A stretch of DNA of 64,000 nt from Gemmatimonas phototrophica (GCF_000695095.2 NZ_CP011454.1:2480001-2544000); one strand, 5' to 3'; shown: positions 28,317 through 38,268, counted from the first letter of the stretch. Numbers and translations: made by a program. The notes: generated by a model not told the origin, from the sequence alone.

Positions 28317-29209
28317 TACACCGAATCGTCGCTCGCGTGCTCGGCGGGCGCAACTGCCAACGCCGCTTCCCCGGTGGTGGCAATCGCGGCGGCTCCGGCC
28401 GCGCGACCGGCTTCCGCCGCCTGCGATTCATCGACCCCCTGGGCGACTAACGCGGCGGTCACGCCCAGGCGCACTTCCCGTTCAATGGTGCGCAGGACTT
28501 CAATGCTCGCGGTGCGCACCATGAGCATTTCACGCGAATCGGGGTTGGCCCGGAACACCATGGAGCGGAACGCGCGCATGATGAGTTCCTGATTGCGTGT
28601 CTTGAAATACGCAATGGCGTGGAGCGCCGCTTCCATATCGGCAAAGGTGCGCTCCATCTGGGCCTTCTGCGGCGCGCCGGCGGCATGGCGGGGGGCCGGA
28701 ATCTTCTTGGTAACATCTCCGGCCAGCAAATGCATTTCGTACAACCCCAACAGACACGCCTGCGCCACGTTGAGGGAAAAATGCTCGGTGGTGGGAATGG
28801 TGCAGATGGCGTGCGAGCGATCGAGCGCTTCGTTGGGGAGCCCGTGATCCTCGCGGCCAAACATGATGGCCACTTTTCCGGTCTGCGCGTGTTCGAGCAG
28901 GTCCACCGCGGCCGACCGTGGCGTATGACGCGCCCACCGGGCCGCCTGACGACGCCCGGAGTAGCCCACGACGTACGTGCAGTCCGCCAGTGCTTCGTCG
29001 ATGGTGTCGCAGTGGCGAATGCGTTGGACGATATCACGGGTATCGTGCGCCACCTGCTCAATACGATTGGGATCGTAGGCGCACGGGCGGATGAGCCGCA
29101 GGTCGGAGACCCCCATGTTCTTCATGGAGCGGACGACGCCCCCGATGTTGATGGAGTCCTGCGATTCGTACAGCACGACCGCGACGTTATTGAGGATCGA
29201 CTCAGACAT
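28316..29209 (-). CDS. trmJ: TrmJ-type tRNA 2'-O-methyltransferase (SpoU family)
   Basis: A 297-residue SAM-dependent RNA methyltransferase with the deep-knot SPOUT fold. N-terminal VLYESQDSINIGGVVRSMKN and the motifs IMFGREDHGLPNEAL and HFSLNVAQA are those of TrmJ, which methylates the ribose at tRNA position 32. The C-terminal extension (about 190-297) is helical and Ala-rich, as in TrmJ. It lies within a catabolic gene run and is coupled to the aminotransferase, probably a chance operon membership. Confidence 0.85.
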   Translation of the reverse strand: MSESILNNVAVVLYESQDSINIGGVVRSMKNMGVSDLRLIRPCAYDPNRIEQVAHDTRDIVQRIRHCDTIDEALADCTYVVGYSGRRQAARWARHTPRSAAVDLLEHAQTGKVAIMFGREDHGLPNEALDRSHAICTIPTTEHFSLNVAQACLLGLYEMHLLAGDVTKKIPAPRHAAGAPQKAQMERTFADMEAALHAIAYFKTRNQELIMRAFRSMVFRANPDSREMLMVRTASIEVLRTIEREVRLGVTAALVAQGVDESQAAEAGRAAGAAAIATTGEAALAVAPAEHASDDSV

Positions 29210-29254
29210 GGCGCGAAAACTAGTGACCTGCCCCAGTGCCGGGATGGGACCGCG

Positions 29255-32053
29255 TCACGGCAGACGCAGGGCCACCGGCGCGTGGGGGGCATGCCGGTCT
29301 CCCCGCAGGTACGCAAAGCCACCCCCGCCACTGAGCACCAATTGCCCGCGCCGTCGTTCACGGTGTGGTGGGCGTTCGTTGACGGCGAGGTCGAAGCTCA
29401 GCGGCCCGGGTGGCAGTGCACGGCGCGGCCAGTACAGGGTGAGGCGCCAGCCCGTGTCGCCGTACTCACACGTGGCGCGCGGCAGCACACCGCCCGGCAC
29501 CAGCACCGTGGTGCGTACGTCGCCGGTGGGCAGTGGGACACACAGCACCGCCTGATGCCATTGCCCAACCGCCTCGCCAGCAACGCCGAGGTAGCACTGT
29601 ACCCCATCGGCGTTCACATCGGCTCGCTCGTTATCGAGCGGATTCTCCGGCATGGCGCCGTCCGCTGTCGCCGCCGGCACGATGGGAGCATGTCCGGTCG
29701 CCACCTCCACGTGCACCACCAGCTCTTCGGCCGTGGCTCCCAGTCGCAGCTGTGCTTCGGGCCGGTTCTCCCCGCCCCACGGTTCTTCCGTGGCCAGGTA
29801 ACTCCTCTCCCCAAGTGGCATCATCACGCCCTCCCGCTGCACCGCGTCACCGTGGGCAAGCAGCGGCACCGCGCACGTGTGTTGCGGACGGGTTGTGGCC
29901 CGCGGCTCCGCGATCAACAGATCGCTACCCATTGGCAACACGCCCTCCAAATCGATGCTGCTGCGTGACGAGCGGGCGACGAGCCCCACGTGCCAGCCAT
30001 GCAGGGCCGGCTCGTGTGAGGCCACGGTCCCGTCACTCGTGGTGACGATGGCCACAGGAGACGTCTGCGCGTTGAGGGAGACCTGTGCGGCTCCAACGTC
30101 GGTTGCGCCGTGCTCCGACCAGCTCCAGACGCCTACAATGCGCCCCGTCAGCCCTTCCACAGACAGCGCGATTCTTGTCGAGGGCGTACACCCAGGGGCA
30201 CCGGGGACCACCCCGCGCCACCAGGTTGGTGTCCCGGTGGTGGTGTACCACGCGCGCGCCGCACGGGTGGGCTGTGGATCTCCCGGTCGCCGCCCGGTCA
30301 CGGTGGCCTCCATGGTCACCACCATGGGGGCCTCTACGGCACGCTCGGTCTGCTGCAGAAATTCAAAGCCATCTTCCAACCCACCTGCCCCGGGCATGTT
30401 GGTGGGATGCCAGACAGGAACATTGGTGACGAGACCCGACGCCAGAGGCAGGGTCAGCGTGACGGGGGACGCCGCGGTCCATTCCAGCAGGTCCACGAGA
30501 TAGCCATCGCAGACAATGAGCGAACGCGTGGCCGATACGCCGGGCGCCAGCTCGGACGCCGTCTTCCGAATCCATCCGGCACCGCCGCGGTCTTCAAAGG
30601 CCGTCGTGATGGCAGGGCCTGCGTGTTGCGACGCGCCGTTGATGAGCGGCGCATGATGCGCCAGGGAACTGCGATACCAGTGCAACGTGCGCTCGACGTA
30701 ACTGCCGGTCCCGGGGTCATCGAGCCACCGATCCTCCCCGGTTTGGAGTGTGAGCGACAACCGATCCGGATGCCCATGGCCACCACCGCTGACGCCTCCC
30801 TCAAGGGCGACGTACACCCGCGCCGCGTCGCGCCGAATGACCGCCAGGCCTTGCTGCGGTTGCAACACACTGCCAGGCATCCACCGCGCCTCGGGAGCCG
30901 GTTGGGCATTGGCCATCAGCAACGCCCGCCACGAGCAGTCGGCTCTTGTGAGCGCCACGGCATCCCGATTGCGTTCCGCGTCCGCCGTGGACTGCGCGCG
31001 ACCTGATGCGCCGCTCGGGGCACGTCCGTCGTACAACCGCGTCAGCATTGCTGCCAGCGACGTATTGCCACTCGCGGCATAGCCCAGTTCACACCACTCC
31101 GCCCACCGCCACTGACGAACGGACACGGCGTACTGCGAGTCGCGCCGCGACGGCAGCGTTTCGTCGGGAAGCAACCCAGCGAACGGCGTGACGAATCCCT
31201 GGTGAAACCGTGCCGCGAGCGCCGCGGGTAACGGGCGCCCACGTGTTGTCAGCCACTGCACGCCGTACCAGAGGCCGCGGTGGGCAAACTGGTGATAGTT
31301 CTCCCCCTCATACCACGTCCCATCCTCCAGCAATCCGTTGCTCATCAACCCCAGCAACGAGTGCTCGCCGTCAAGTCGACGGTCAATCAGCCTGTCCTTG
31401 CCCAGCAGGGACATGGCCGACAGCAATGCCACCTCATTCCACACCTGCCGGTTGGACCGTCCTTCGTGGTAGCTCGCAATGAGCGCACTGCTGGGCTCAA
31501 GCACGAGCTCCCGAACCAGCCCACTGACCGATCGCTCGTCAGCCTGCTCCAGCAGTGCGAGCGCGTGGCAGAGGTTCAAGAGCCAGATGGACTCGAGGTA
31601 GGTGCTGAAGAACGGGCGCGTGGGCCCGAGGACGTTGTCCTGATTGGGCCACCGTGCGTATTGCATGGCGAGCGCGCCGAGCGTCTGCACCGCGAGATCG
31701 CGATGGGCAGCCGTTCCTCGCAGCAAGTACAACGCCGCCGCGTGGACCGCACGTTCGGCGGTGAAGAGATGCGCCCCCATGGCCCACCACTGATGGTGGG
31801 TGTCTCCCGTGTACGCGGTACGGCAACGCCGGCACCAATGCTCGGAGGGCGAATGCGGATCAAACTCAAGGAGTGAACCGTGTTCGGGACACCGCCCGCC
31901 CTCCCGTGTGAGACGCGCTTTCCGCTCTGGTATTGGGAGGCCAGTCAACAGCCACGGGGCCAACTCGGCCGCAAGTCCGTCCGCTATGCTGCCCAGGGAC
32001 GTGCCGGGAGCCGTCTGCGCTCGACGCGATGCCAGCGTGATGGGGAGCAACAT
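29255..32053 (-). CDS. Heparinase II/III-like polysaccharide lyase with CBM9-like C-terminus
   Basis: A 932-residue protein. The N-terminus has a Cys-rich ribbon (CPEHG then CRRC about 16 residues later). An alpha-toroid domain (about 90-400) contains NEVALLSAM and GTWYEGENYHQFAHRG. The beta-sandwich heparinase domain (about 400-650) contains GGGHGHPDRLSL and TLHWYRSSLAHHAPL, with Tyr and His residues suited to uronic-acid lyase chemistry. The last ~200 residues (EVVVHVEV-like strands, DNERADVNADGV) resemble a CBM9 carbohydrate-binding domain. No signal peptide is evident. The ATG at 32053 shares a base with the transporter-protein stop (TGATG); a GTG at 32056 is an alternative. Target polysaccharide unknown. 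Confidence 0.82.
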   Translation of the reverse strand: MLLPITLASRRAQTAPGTSLGSIADGLAAELAPWLLTGLPIPERKARLTREGGRCPEHGSLLEFDPHSPSEHWCRRCRTAYTGDTHHQWWAMGAHLFTAERAVHAAALYLLRGTAAHRDLAVQTLGALAMQYARWPNQDNVLGPTRPFFSTYLESIWLLNLCHALALLEQADERSVSGLVRELVLEPSSALIASYHEGRSNRQVWNEVALLSAMSLLGKDRLIDRRLDGEHSLLGLMSNGLLEDGTWYEGENYHQFAHRGLWYGVQWLTTRGRPLPAALAARFHQGFVTPFAGLLPDETLPSRRDSQYAVSVRQWRWAEWCELGYAASGNTSLAAMLTRLYDGRAPSGASGRAQSTADAERNRDAVALTRADCSWRALLMANAQPAPEARWMPGSVLQPQQGLAVIRRDAARVYVALEGGVSGGGHGHPDRLSLTLQTGEDRWLDDPGTGSYVERTLHWYRSSLAHHAPLINGASQHAGPAITTAFEDRGGAGWIRKTASELAPGVSATRSLIVCDGYLVDLLEWTAASPVTLTLPLASGLVTNVPVWHPTNMPGAGGLEDGFEFLQQTERAVEAPMVVTMEATVTGRRPGDPQPTRAARAWYTTTGTPTWWRGVVPGAPGCTPSTRIALSVEGLTGRIVGVWSWSEHGATDVGAAQVSLNAQTSPVAIVTTSDGTVASHEPALHGWHVGLVARSSRSSIDLEGVLPMGSDLLIAEPRATTRPQHTCAVPLLAHGDAVQREGVMMPLGERSYLATEEPWGGENRPEAQLRLGATAEELVVHVEVATGHAPIVPAATADGAMPENPLDNERADVNADGVQCYLGVAGEAVGQWHQAVLCVPLPTGDVRTTVLVPGGVLPRATCEYGDTGWRLTLYWPRRALPPGPLSFDLAVNERPPHRERRRGQLVLSGGGGFAYLRGDRHAPHAPVALRLP

Positions 32054-33660
32054 CACCGGCGTTCCTCACGCCGAGTCCAGCGAGCGACCGACACCAGTTC
32101 TCCGCGCAAATCCATCTCCACCTGTTCGAGTCGCACCGACCGCCCCTGCACGCCGCGCGCGTGGTATAGCCATGCCACCGGCACGTCGCGGGCGAGTACG
32201 GCATTCACCCGCGCCCACGCTGCTGCTGCCACCAGCGGACTCGCCGACCGGGCAGCACTCAGGAGCTGATCGAGTTCCGCCGTATGATAGCCGGTATAGT
32301 CGAGCGCTCCACCGCGCTGCTTCGAATCAAAGAGCGCACTGAGGTGGCCAAGTGCGAGGTCCCCGGGGATGCCGGTGAGGACGAGATCGAATCCTTTCTC
32401 GGCGCTGCGGACGGTGGCCAGAAAGGTGGCCAATTCCATCACGCGTATATCGAGTGCAATGCCACGCGTCGCAAGGTCGGCCTGCAGCAGCTGTTCCACG
32501 GCCATGTCACCACTGCCGACGGTCAACAGGGTGAGGCGGAGCGGCTGCCCATTGCGCTGTCGCGTTTGCCCCGGCGCGGGACGGGTCCAGCCTGCGGCGT
32601 CCAGCAGATGGTCGGCGTCATTACCGCTATCCCCTCCAGTTGACGGTTGTTGGGGTGGGGAGACCGGCAGCCCTGGGGGAATGGCGTGTTCCGTGGGCGT
32701 GGCGAATCCCGCGACGGCGGCAGCCACCAGTTGCTGTCGCTGAATGGACAGGGAGACGGCACGACGCACGCGCACATCGTTGAAGGGGGCGCGGGTGGTG
32801 TTGAACGCCAGGATCGTGGAAAAGAGCACCGGCGGTGTCATAAGCCGGAGCGCGGGATCCTTGCGTACGAGCTGCGCCATGGTTGGTGAGACTCCAGCGA
32901 GATCGAGTTCGCCGCTCACCAGTCCGGCAAATTTGGTGGCCGATTCGTCCACCACGGCCACCACCAGCTGCTCCAGCGCCGGTGGCCCACCCATGGATGT
33001 CGGAAACGTGTGGTTCCGGGCGAAGCGCCACTGGCGCCCGGGAAGCCGGGACACGAACACAAACGGCCCATTGCCCACGGGAGCCGTCGCGAAGGGATGG
33101 GCACGCCATCGCGCTCGCGGAACGGTGTCGAGGAGGTGCCGCGGGACGATTGGGAGTTCGGCCAGCACCGTGGGCAATTCGGGCACGGCGGTCTGGAACT
33201 TCACGCGCAGGGTGGTCGGGGTGACCACGTAGACAGAGTCGATAGCGGCGACGTCGCCGCGGCGCGGAGAGGCCAGCGAGGAATCGGCGGCGGCGGCCAG
33301 GGTGAAGGCGACATCCTCGGCTGTGGTGGGCACGCCATCGTGCCAGCGCAGCGAGGAGTCCAGCGTGAAGGTCGCCACTTGGTGGGACGCGTCCCACGTC
33401 CACTCCCGAGCGAAGTAGGGCATGGGATGCAGCAAGCTGTCCAGCTTCACCAAGGTGACGAACAGCGCGTGCCGCTGGACCTGCCGCGAGAGCGGATGAA
33501 TGGTCACCAGCGGATTACCGGACTCCAGATCGGCCCCGGACGCGACCACGGCCGTGCCGGGCGCACGCGGCGGAGCCCCACAAGCTGCCAGCATGAGCAC
33601 CGCGGCAATTGCCCAAAGGCACGCCGCACGGGTTGACGTGCGCTTTGCAGGAGGCATCAT
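32053..33660 (-). CDS. Peptide/sugar-type ABC transporter substrate-binding lipoprotein (family 5)
   Basis: A 535-residue extracytoplasmic binding protein of the DppA/OppA class. The signal peptide ends in the lipobox LAAC near residue 25. The body has the family signature around LRWHDGVPTTAEDVAFTL. It is transcribed away from the two permease genes, with only 6 bases between the start codons, and is translationally coupled to the heparinase-like lyase downstream. The ligand may therefore be an oligosaccharide or glycopeptide rather than a simple peptide. An upstream in-frame extension to 33855 lies over the permease gene and is rejected. Confidence 0.88.
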   Translation of the reverse strand: MMPPAKRTSTRAACLWAIAAVLMLAACGAPPRAPGTAVVASGADLESGNPLVTIHPLSRQVQRHALFVTLVKLDSLLHPMPYFAREWTWDASHQVATFTLDSSLRWHDGVPTTAEDVAFTLAAAADSSLASPRRGDVAAIDSVYVVTPTTLRVKFQTAVPELPTVLAELPIVPRHLLDTVPRARWRAHPFATAPVGNGPFVFVSRLPGRQWRFARNHTFPTSMGGPPALEQLVVAVVDESATKFAGLVSGELDLAGVSPTMAQLVRKDPALRLMTPPVLFSTILAFNTTRAPFNDVRVRRAVSLSIQRQQLVAAAVAGFATPTEHAIPPGLPVSPPQQPSTGGDSGNDADHLLDAAGWTRPAPGQTRQRNGQPLRLTLLTVGSGDMAVEQLLQADLATRGIALDIRVMELATFLATVRSAEKGFDLVLTGIPGDLALGHLSALFDSKQRGGALDYTGYHTAELDQLLSAARSASPLVAAAAWARVNAVLARDVPVAWLYHARGVQGRSVRLEQVEMDLRGELVSVARWTRREERR

Positions 33661-33666
33661 CCTGCC

Positions 33667-34641
33667 GTGCGCCGAATTTCGCTGCGCGTCCTTGATGCGC
33701 TCCTCCTGCTCTGGCTCGTCACCACGCTCACCTTTGCGCTGCTCCATCTGGCGCCGGGTGATCCGGCGACGCTGCTCATTGCCCCGACGGCCACCGCCGA
33801 CGAGGCGGCGCAGCTGCGAGCGACGCTGGGGCTCGACGCGTCGCTGCCGGTGCAATATGCGCGGTGGATCGGCGGCCTGCTGCGCGGTGATCTGGGAACA
33901 AGCTTGGTACGATCCCTTCCGGTGCGCACCGTCATTGCCGAATCGCTTCCCATTTCCGTGTTTCTGGGCGGCATCTCGCTGCTAATCAGTTTCGTGCTGG
34001 GCACGGTGGCGGGTCTGGTGCAGGCGCTGCGTGTGGGACCGCGCGCAGACCGCTGGCTGTCGCTGATCAGTGTGACGGTGTATGCCGCCCCCAGTTTCTG
34101 GCTGGCGCTGGCGCTGGTCGCGCTGTTTACAAGCGGGGTTGCCGTGTTGGGGCTCCCTGATGGTGTGCGGTTGCCGGCGTTCGGGATGCAATCACCGTCG
34201 TCAGGGGGCACGGCCGATTGGAGCGATCGGTGGCGACATGCGGTGCTTCCGTTACTCGTGCTCAGTATTCCCGGTGCTGCTGGCGTGGCCCGCTACGCCC
34301 GTCAGACCCTTCGCACCGCCGCAAGCGCGCCGTACGTCACCAGTGCCTATGCGCGTGGCCTGTCACGGGCCCGCGTGGAGTGGCGCTACATTCTGCGCTC
34401 GGCTCTGACACCATTGGTGGTGCTACTGGGGCTGACGCTCCCCGGGGTCATTGCCGGGTCGGTGTTTGTGGAGCAGGTCTTTGCCTGGCCCGGGCTGGGG
34501 CGTGCCATGCTGAGTGCCATTGGTGCGCGCGACTATCCGGTGGTGTTGGGGCTCACGCTGGTGTACGCCGGCACGGTGGTGTTGGCGAACCTGCTGGCCG
34601 ATCTGGCGCTCTGGTGGCTCGACCCACGGCGGCGGCACTGA
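33667..34641 (+). CDS. ABC transporter permease, DppB-like
   Basis: A 324-residue inner-membrane permease with six predicted helices: an N-terminal helix LLLLWLVTTLTFALLHLAPG, then the transport domain with the EAA-type loop around GLSRARVEWRYILRSAL. It starts with a GTG. AGGAGG lies 12 bases upstream, inside the coding sequence of the divergent binding protein; the spacing is longer than usual. The stop overlaps the next permease start (TGATG). Confidence 0.9.
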   Translation: MRRISLRVLDALLLLWLVTTLTFALLHLAPGDPATLLIAPTATADEAAQLRATLGLDASLPVQYARWIGGLLRGDLGTSLVRSLPVRTVIAESLPISVFLGGISLLISFVLGTVAGLVQALRVGPRADRWLSLISVTVYAAPSFWLALALVALFTSGVAVLGLPDGVRLPAFGMQSPSSGGTADWSDRWRHAVLPLLVLSIPGAAGVARYARQTLRTAASAPYVTSAYARGLSRARVEWRYILRSALTPLVVLLGLTLPGVIAGSVFVEQVFAWPGLGRAMLSAIGARDYPVVLGLTLVYAGTVVLANLLADLALWWLDPRRRH

Positions 34642-35522
34642 TGCGCGGCTGGCGCTCAATCTTTCGTGGGCCGGCGTTGGTGCTGATTGCCATGGCCCTG
34701 GCTGCGGTCATCATTCCCGCGCTGTCCAGCGACGATTCGCGATCCATTGGCGATGTGTTGGCAACGCGTCTGACGCCTCCATTCTCGGCCGACAAAGCCG
34801 GCACGTGGCATGTTCTGGGCACCGACGCCTTTGGACGCGACCTGGCCGTGCGCTTGTGGGTTGGCGCGCGGGTGTCCTTGTTCGTGGGCCTCGTCGGGTC
34901 AGCGCTGTCGGCGCTGCTGGGCATTGCGCTGGGGGCGCTCGCCGGATGGCAGGGCGGCACCGCGGACCGACTCATCACGGCCGTGAGTGATGCCATGCTG
35001 GCCATCCCCCGTCTGGTGTTGCTGCTGGTGATTGCCGCGCTGTGGGGCCCGGGGCTGAGCACCGTGATCATCGTCCTGGGGCTGACCGGCTGGATGTCGG
35101 TCATGCGACTGGTCCGTGCTGATGTACAAGGGGTGCGACTGTTGCCCTACGTGGAGGGCGCGTTGGCGCTGGGCATTCCGCCCTGGCGCGTCGTGCGTCG
35201 GCACGTGCTGCCGAATGCCCTTGGCAGTGCCCTGGTGGCGACCACCTTGGGCGTTGGCAATGCCATTGTGCTGGAGAGTGGTCTGTCATTTCTGGGGCTG
35301 GGGGTGCAGCCCCCCACGGCCAGTTGGGGAAACATGATTGCCGGGGGGCGCGAATGGCTGCTGGTCGCCCCGTGGATTGCCCTGATCCCCGGTGTGGCAC
35401 TCATTGCCACCGTGGTGTGCGCCACCATGTTGGGCGAACAGCTGGGCGATACAACGGCTTCAGGCGACTCACCGCGCACCGTCGCGATACCGGCTACACC
35501 GCGGGACGCACGCGCAGGGTAA
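34641..35522 (+). CDS. ABC transporter permease, DppC-like
   Basis: A 293-residue partner permease. An N-terminal helix is followed by a periplasmic loop with TDAFGRDLAVRLWVGARVSL, a DppC hallmark, and the transport domain with an EAA-type loop ALGIPPWRVVRRHVLPNAL. The start overlaps the stop of the DppB-like gene by one base. No ATP-binding subunit follows; the next gene is on the other strand and its 3' end overlaps this one by 29 bases. The ATPases must be encoded elsewhere. Confidence 0.9.
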   Translation: MRGWRSIFRGPALVLIAMALAAVIIPALSSDDSRSIGDVLATRLTPPFSADKAGTWHVLGTDAFGRDLAVRLWVGARVSLFVGLVGSALSALLGIALGALAGWQGGTADRLITAVSDAMLAIPRLVLLLVIAALWGPGLSTVIIVLGLTGWMSVMRLVRADVQGVRLLPYVEGALALGIPPWRVVRRHVLPNALGSALVATTLGVGNAIVLESGLSFLGLGVQPPTASWGNMIAGGREWLLVAPWIALIPGVALIATVVCATMLGEQLGDTTASGDSPRTVAIPATPRDARAG

Positions 35523-38268
35523 GGACTTCTCCCGGTCGTCCTTCAAAGGTGTAGGCGCCAGTGCACTGATGTGCGGCGTCGAGCGGCGTTTCGTCGAGAC
35601 GGCAACGCGTCACCTCCCACGGTCCGTCGTGAGGCAGGCGAACCGTGCCCCATGCCGAACGTGCCGTGAGGTTGACGACCCGGATGATGATCGCTTGCGG
35701 GTCCTGCGAGGAAATGGTGCAGGCCGAGAGCTCGTAAGCTTCTCCCAGTACCTCAGGACCGCTCCAACTGCCCGCCCGTTCCGCGTCGCGCCAGCTTTCG
35801 CCTACCAGCGGAAGCAAAACATCATCGCAGACGTCACGCACCCGCGAGAGCGTGTCGTCGCTCAAGGGCCCGTGCAGATACAGTGCAGACCGTGCCTGAA
35901 AGTGCCCGACACACTGCGCATCGGGAACGGGCGACGGCCATCCTGCGTGCCCCGGTCGCTCCGGCAACGTGGCTTTCGACAGCTCCCCAATGCCACGCAC
36001 CAAGGTGAGGGCCAGTTGATGATCCTGCGCCTCCGCCTCGGCGAGGCCATCGGCAACCATGGTCGCCCCGAACATCGGATTGACCTGCATCGCCCACCGG
36101 TGCATGGGCATGGTGGTCGGTACAGTTTCCGTCGCGTTGGCAGGCGCCACAATGGCGCGGCGCTGCACCGGACCGAACGCGGCATCCGCCCACACGGCAC
36201 CATGCTGCACGTCGGTGTGCCACACCAATTGCAGCCGATGATTGGTGCGCCACGAACGACCACGCACGTGGCAGACAACCACCGGCGACATGGCATCGAT
36301 ACAGACATCGGTGACGGCATCAATTCGGCCATCTGCTGCCGCGCGCCGTGTATCTGATGCGGTGCGCCACCACAGCCGGATGGTGGCCCGCAGCGGACCG
36401 TCAATCACAACCCGCGCGCGCGTGCAGCGCAGCGTTTCCACCGGTCCGCGCAACGACGGCGTATAGCTGTCTCCCTCGTCGTGCTGAACGTGAAGACTGA
36501 GCAGCTGGTGGAGCACGCGATCGTCTACCTGCAGCGACAGCTGGGGAGACGTGTGCTGTTGGCTGAGCGACAGCGACAGCCTCCCGTTGGTCACCCGGAT
36601 GCCGGTGGACTCACGATGCACCGCAACGGCCGTTGGTGGTGCGGATGTCTGCGCCCAGTCCGCGTTGCTCCATGCCTGCACCCCCATAGCCGGGACGTCG
36701 GGCACCCAGAGCAATGTCGTGTGCACCCGTACGAGATCGTTATCGGGGTAGTGCTGCGGAGACTCGCGCCGGACAAAGCCGTCCTTGCTATGGATGGCTT
36801 GCGATTGCACCGCCCCCGTTTCGAGTGTCGCGCTCCCCCCGACCGGCATGGGGAAGGCGCCGCTCCCCGGCCCCACCGGGACATCGCCGAGTGTTTCCAG
36901 CAGGCGCACAACCGCCACGCCTCCGCGCGGCCGTGGAGCGCGGTTCCGCAGCAGCAGGCGCCGCCAATCGAAGCGTGTTTCTGAGCGGGCGGACACCGCA
37001 TCGTACCCCACGACCTCCTGCAGCGCGGCTTCCCGCAGCCCCTTTCCCTGCTCTGCGACCAGCTCCTGTTGGCTGTCCATGTGACGCGCCACCGCGTCAA
37101 TGGAGCAACCGCACAGCGTGTCGTGCGGATGGGTGGCCAACAGATCTTCCCAGGTGCGATGCAGCAGCGCGGGGAGTTGCACCATGGTTAGCCGCGCACC
37201 GGGGTCGGCAGAGCTGGCGGTCCGGGGCCCGTGCAGCCGCGCCAGTGCCATCCACGGCTCCACGTCACGCAGCAGTCCACGCTCAAGGAGCGCATTGCGC
37301 CGTTTTTGGTGGGCACGGGTAGCCAGCGTTCCCGACAGTGTCCATGTGTATCCGTACGAATCGCGCAGTTCTCCGGCAACGCGGGGAACAGACACGGAAC
37401 CGGACGCCGCTGCGGCCACAAACGCATCGCGCCACGATACCAATGTGGACGGCTGAATCGTGGCATATCCGGCGGCCGCACGCTGCAGCGCCGTCAGCGC
37501 CTGGGGCAACGAGGCTTGCCGCGCGTGATGGTCCGCGCCGTTCAGCAGGAGGGCGATGGGAAGGCCGAGCGGCGAGGTCAGGTTCGGGCGTAGCCGTGCC
37601 CAGCGGTCGGTGGCCGCTTCCGGGTCCGTTGGCAGGGCGCTGCCGAATTCGTAGCCGTCGGGGGGAAGATGGTGCGCCAGCACGGTGCTGCCATCACGGG
37701 CCTCCCAGAGGAAGGCCCCGGAGTGCGGATGGGCGGCCCCTCCCATGCCCCGCCAGACGATCGCTACCGGGAATCCAAAGCCGGCGGCAATGGTGGGCAT
37801 GGCGGCCGGATGCCCGAAGCTATCGGGACAATACGCCACCGCAGGGGACGTGGCGCCGAGGCGGCGAAGCACCCGGGCTCCGGCCTCGAGATTGCGCACA
37901 ATTGCTTCACCCGACGGAATGAGATTGTCGGCGAGCACATACCACGGGCCGGCCTCGAGTGTGCCCTCGCCAAGGGCGGTGCGGATCTCCGGCTCCCGGT
38001 TGGGACGGACGGTGAGATAGTCACAAAGGGTGATGGCCTGCCCGTCGAGCAGAAACGGGCCCGAGGGGGCATCGAGCACGGCATCCACCAGCGCCACCAG
38101 CCGCTGGCGGAAGCGGGGGGCCACATGGTACCACTCGCGATCCCAGTGGGTATGGGGAACCACATATACCCGCAACGGGGCATCGGGCGCAGGGCGCGGA
38201 TCGGCAACAGTCACGCGACGGAAGCTCGCGCGCGGTTGACCCCAACGGCAAGCCCATTGAGCTTTCAC
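35494..38268 (-). CDS. Glycoside hydrolase family 38 alpha-mannosidase
   Basis: A 924-residue retaining glycosidase that removes alpha-linked mannose. The zinc-site motif HTHWDREWY is at 39-47 and the nucleophile is D149 in YCPDSFGHP. A helical bundle (about 300-430, with HPHDTLCGCSIDAV) and a large C-terminal beta domain follow, as in the family. No signal peptide is seen, so it may act in the cytoplasm on imported oligosaccharides. The start is unclear: a GTG at 38268 or another GTG at 38214 that begins nearer the catalytic domain. Its 3' end overlaps the DppC-like gene by 29 bases. Confidence 0.92.
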   Translation of the reverse strand: MKAQWACRWGQPRASFRRVTVADPRPAPDAPLRVYVVPHTHWDREWYHVAPRFRQRLVALVDAVLDAPSGPFLLDGQAITLCDYLTVRPNREPEIRTALGEGTLEAGPWYVLADNLIPSGEAIVRNLEAGARVLRRLGATSPAVAYCPDSFGHPAAMPTIAAGFGFPVAIVWRGMGGAAHPHSGAFLWEARDGSTVLAHHLPPDGYEFGSALPTDPEAATDRWARLRPNLTSPLGLPIALLLNGADHHARQASLPQALTALQRAAAGYATIQPSTLVSWRDAFVAAAASGSVSVPRVAGELRDSYGYTWTLSGTLATRAHQKRRNALLERGLLRDVEPWMALARLHGPRTASSADPGARLTMVQLPALLHRTWEDLLATHPHDTLCGCSIDAVARHMDSQQELVAEQGKGLREAALQEVVGYDAVSARSETRFDWRRLLLRNRAPRPRGGVAVVRLLETLGDVPVGPGSGAFPMPVGGSATLETGAVQSQAIHSKDGFVRRESPQHYPDNDLVRVHTTLLWVPDVPAMGVQAWSNADWAQTSAPPTAVAVHRESTGIRVTNGRLSLSLSQQHTSPQLSLQVDDRVLHQLLSLHVQHDEGDSYTPSLRGPVETLRCTRARVVIDGPLRATIRLWWRTASDTRRAAADGRIDAVTDVCIDAMSPVVVCHVRGRSWRTNHRLQLVWHTDVQHGAVWADAAFGPVQRRAIVAPANATETVPTTMPMHRWAMQVNPMFGATMVADGLAEAEAQDHQLALTLVRGIGELSKATLPERPGHAGWPSPVPDAQCVGHFQARSALYLHGPLSDDTLSRVRDVCDDVLLPLVGESWRDAERAGSWSGPEVLGEAYELSACTISSQDPQAIIIRVVNLTARSAWGTVRLPHDGPWEVTRCRLDETPLDAAHQCTGAYTFEGRPGEVLTLRVRPAV

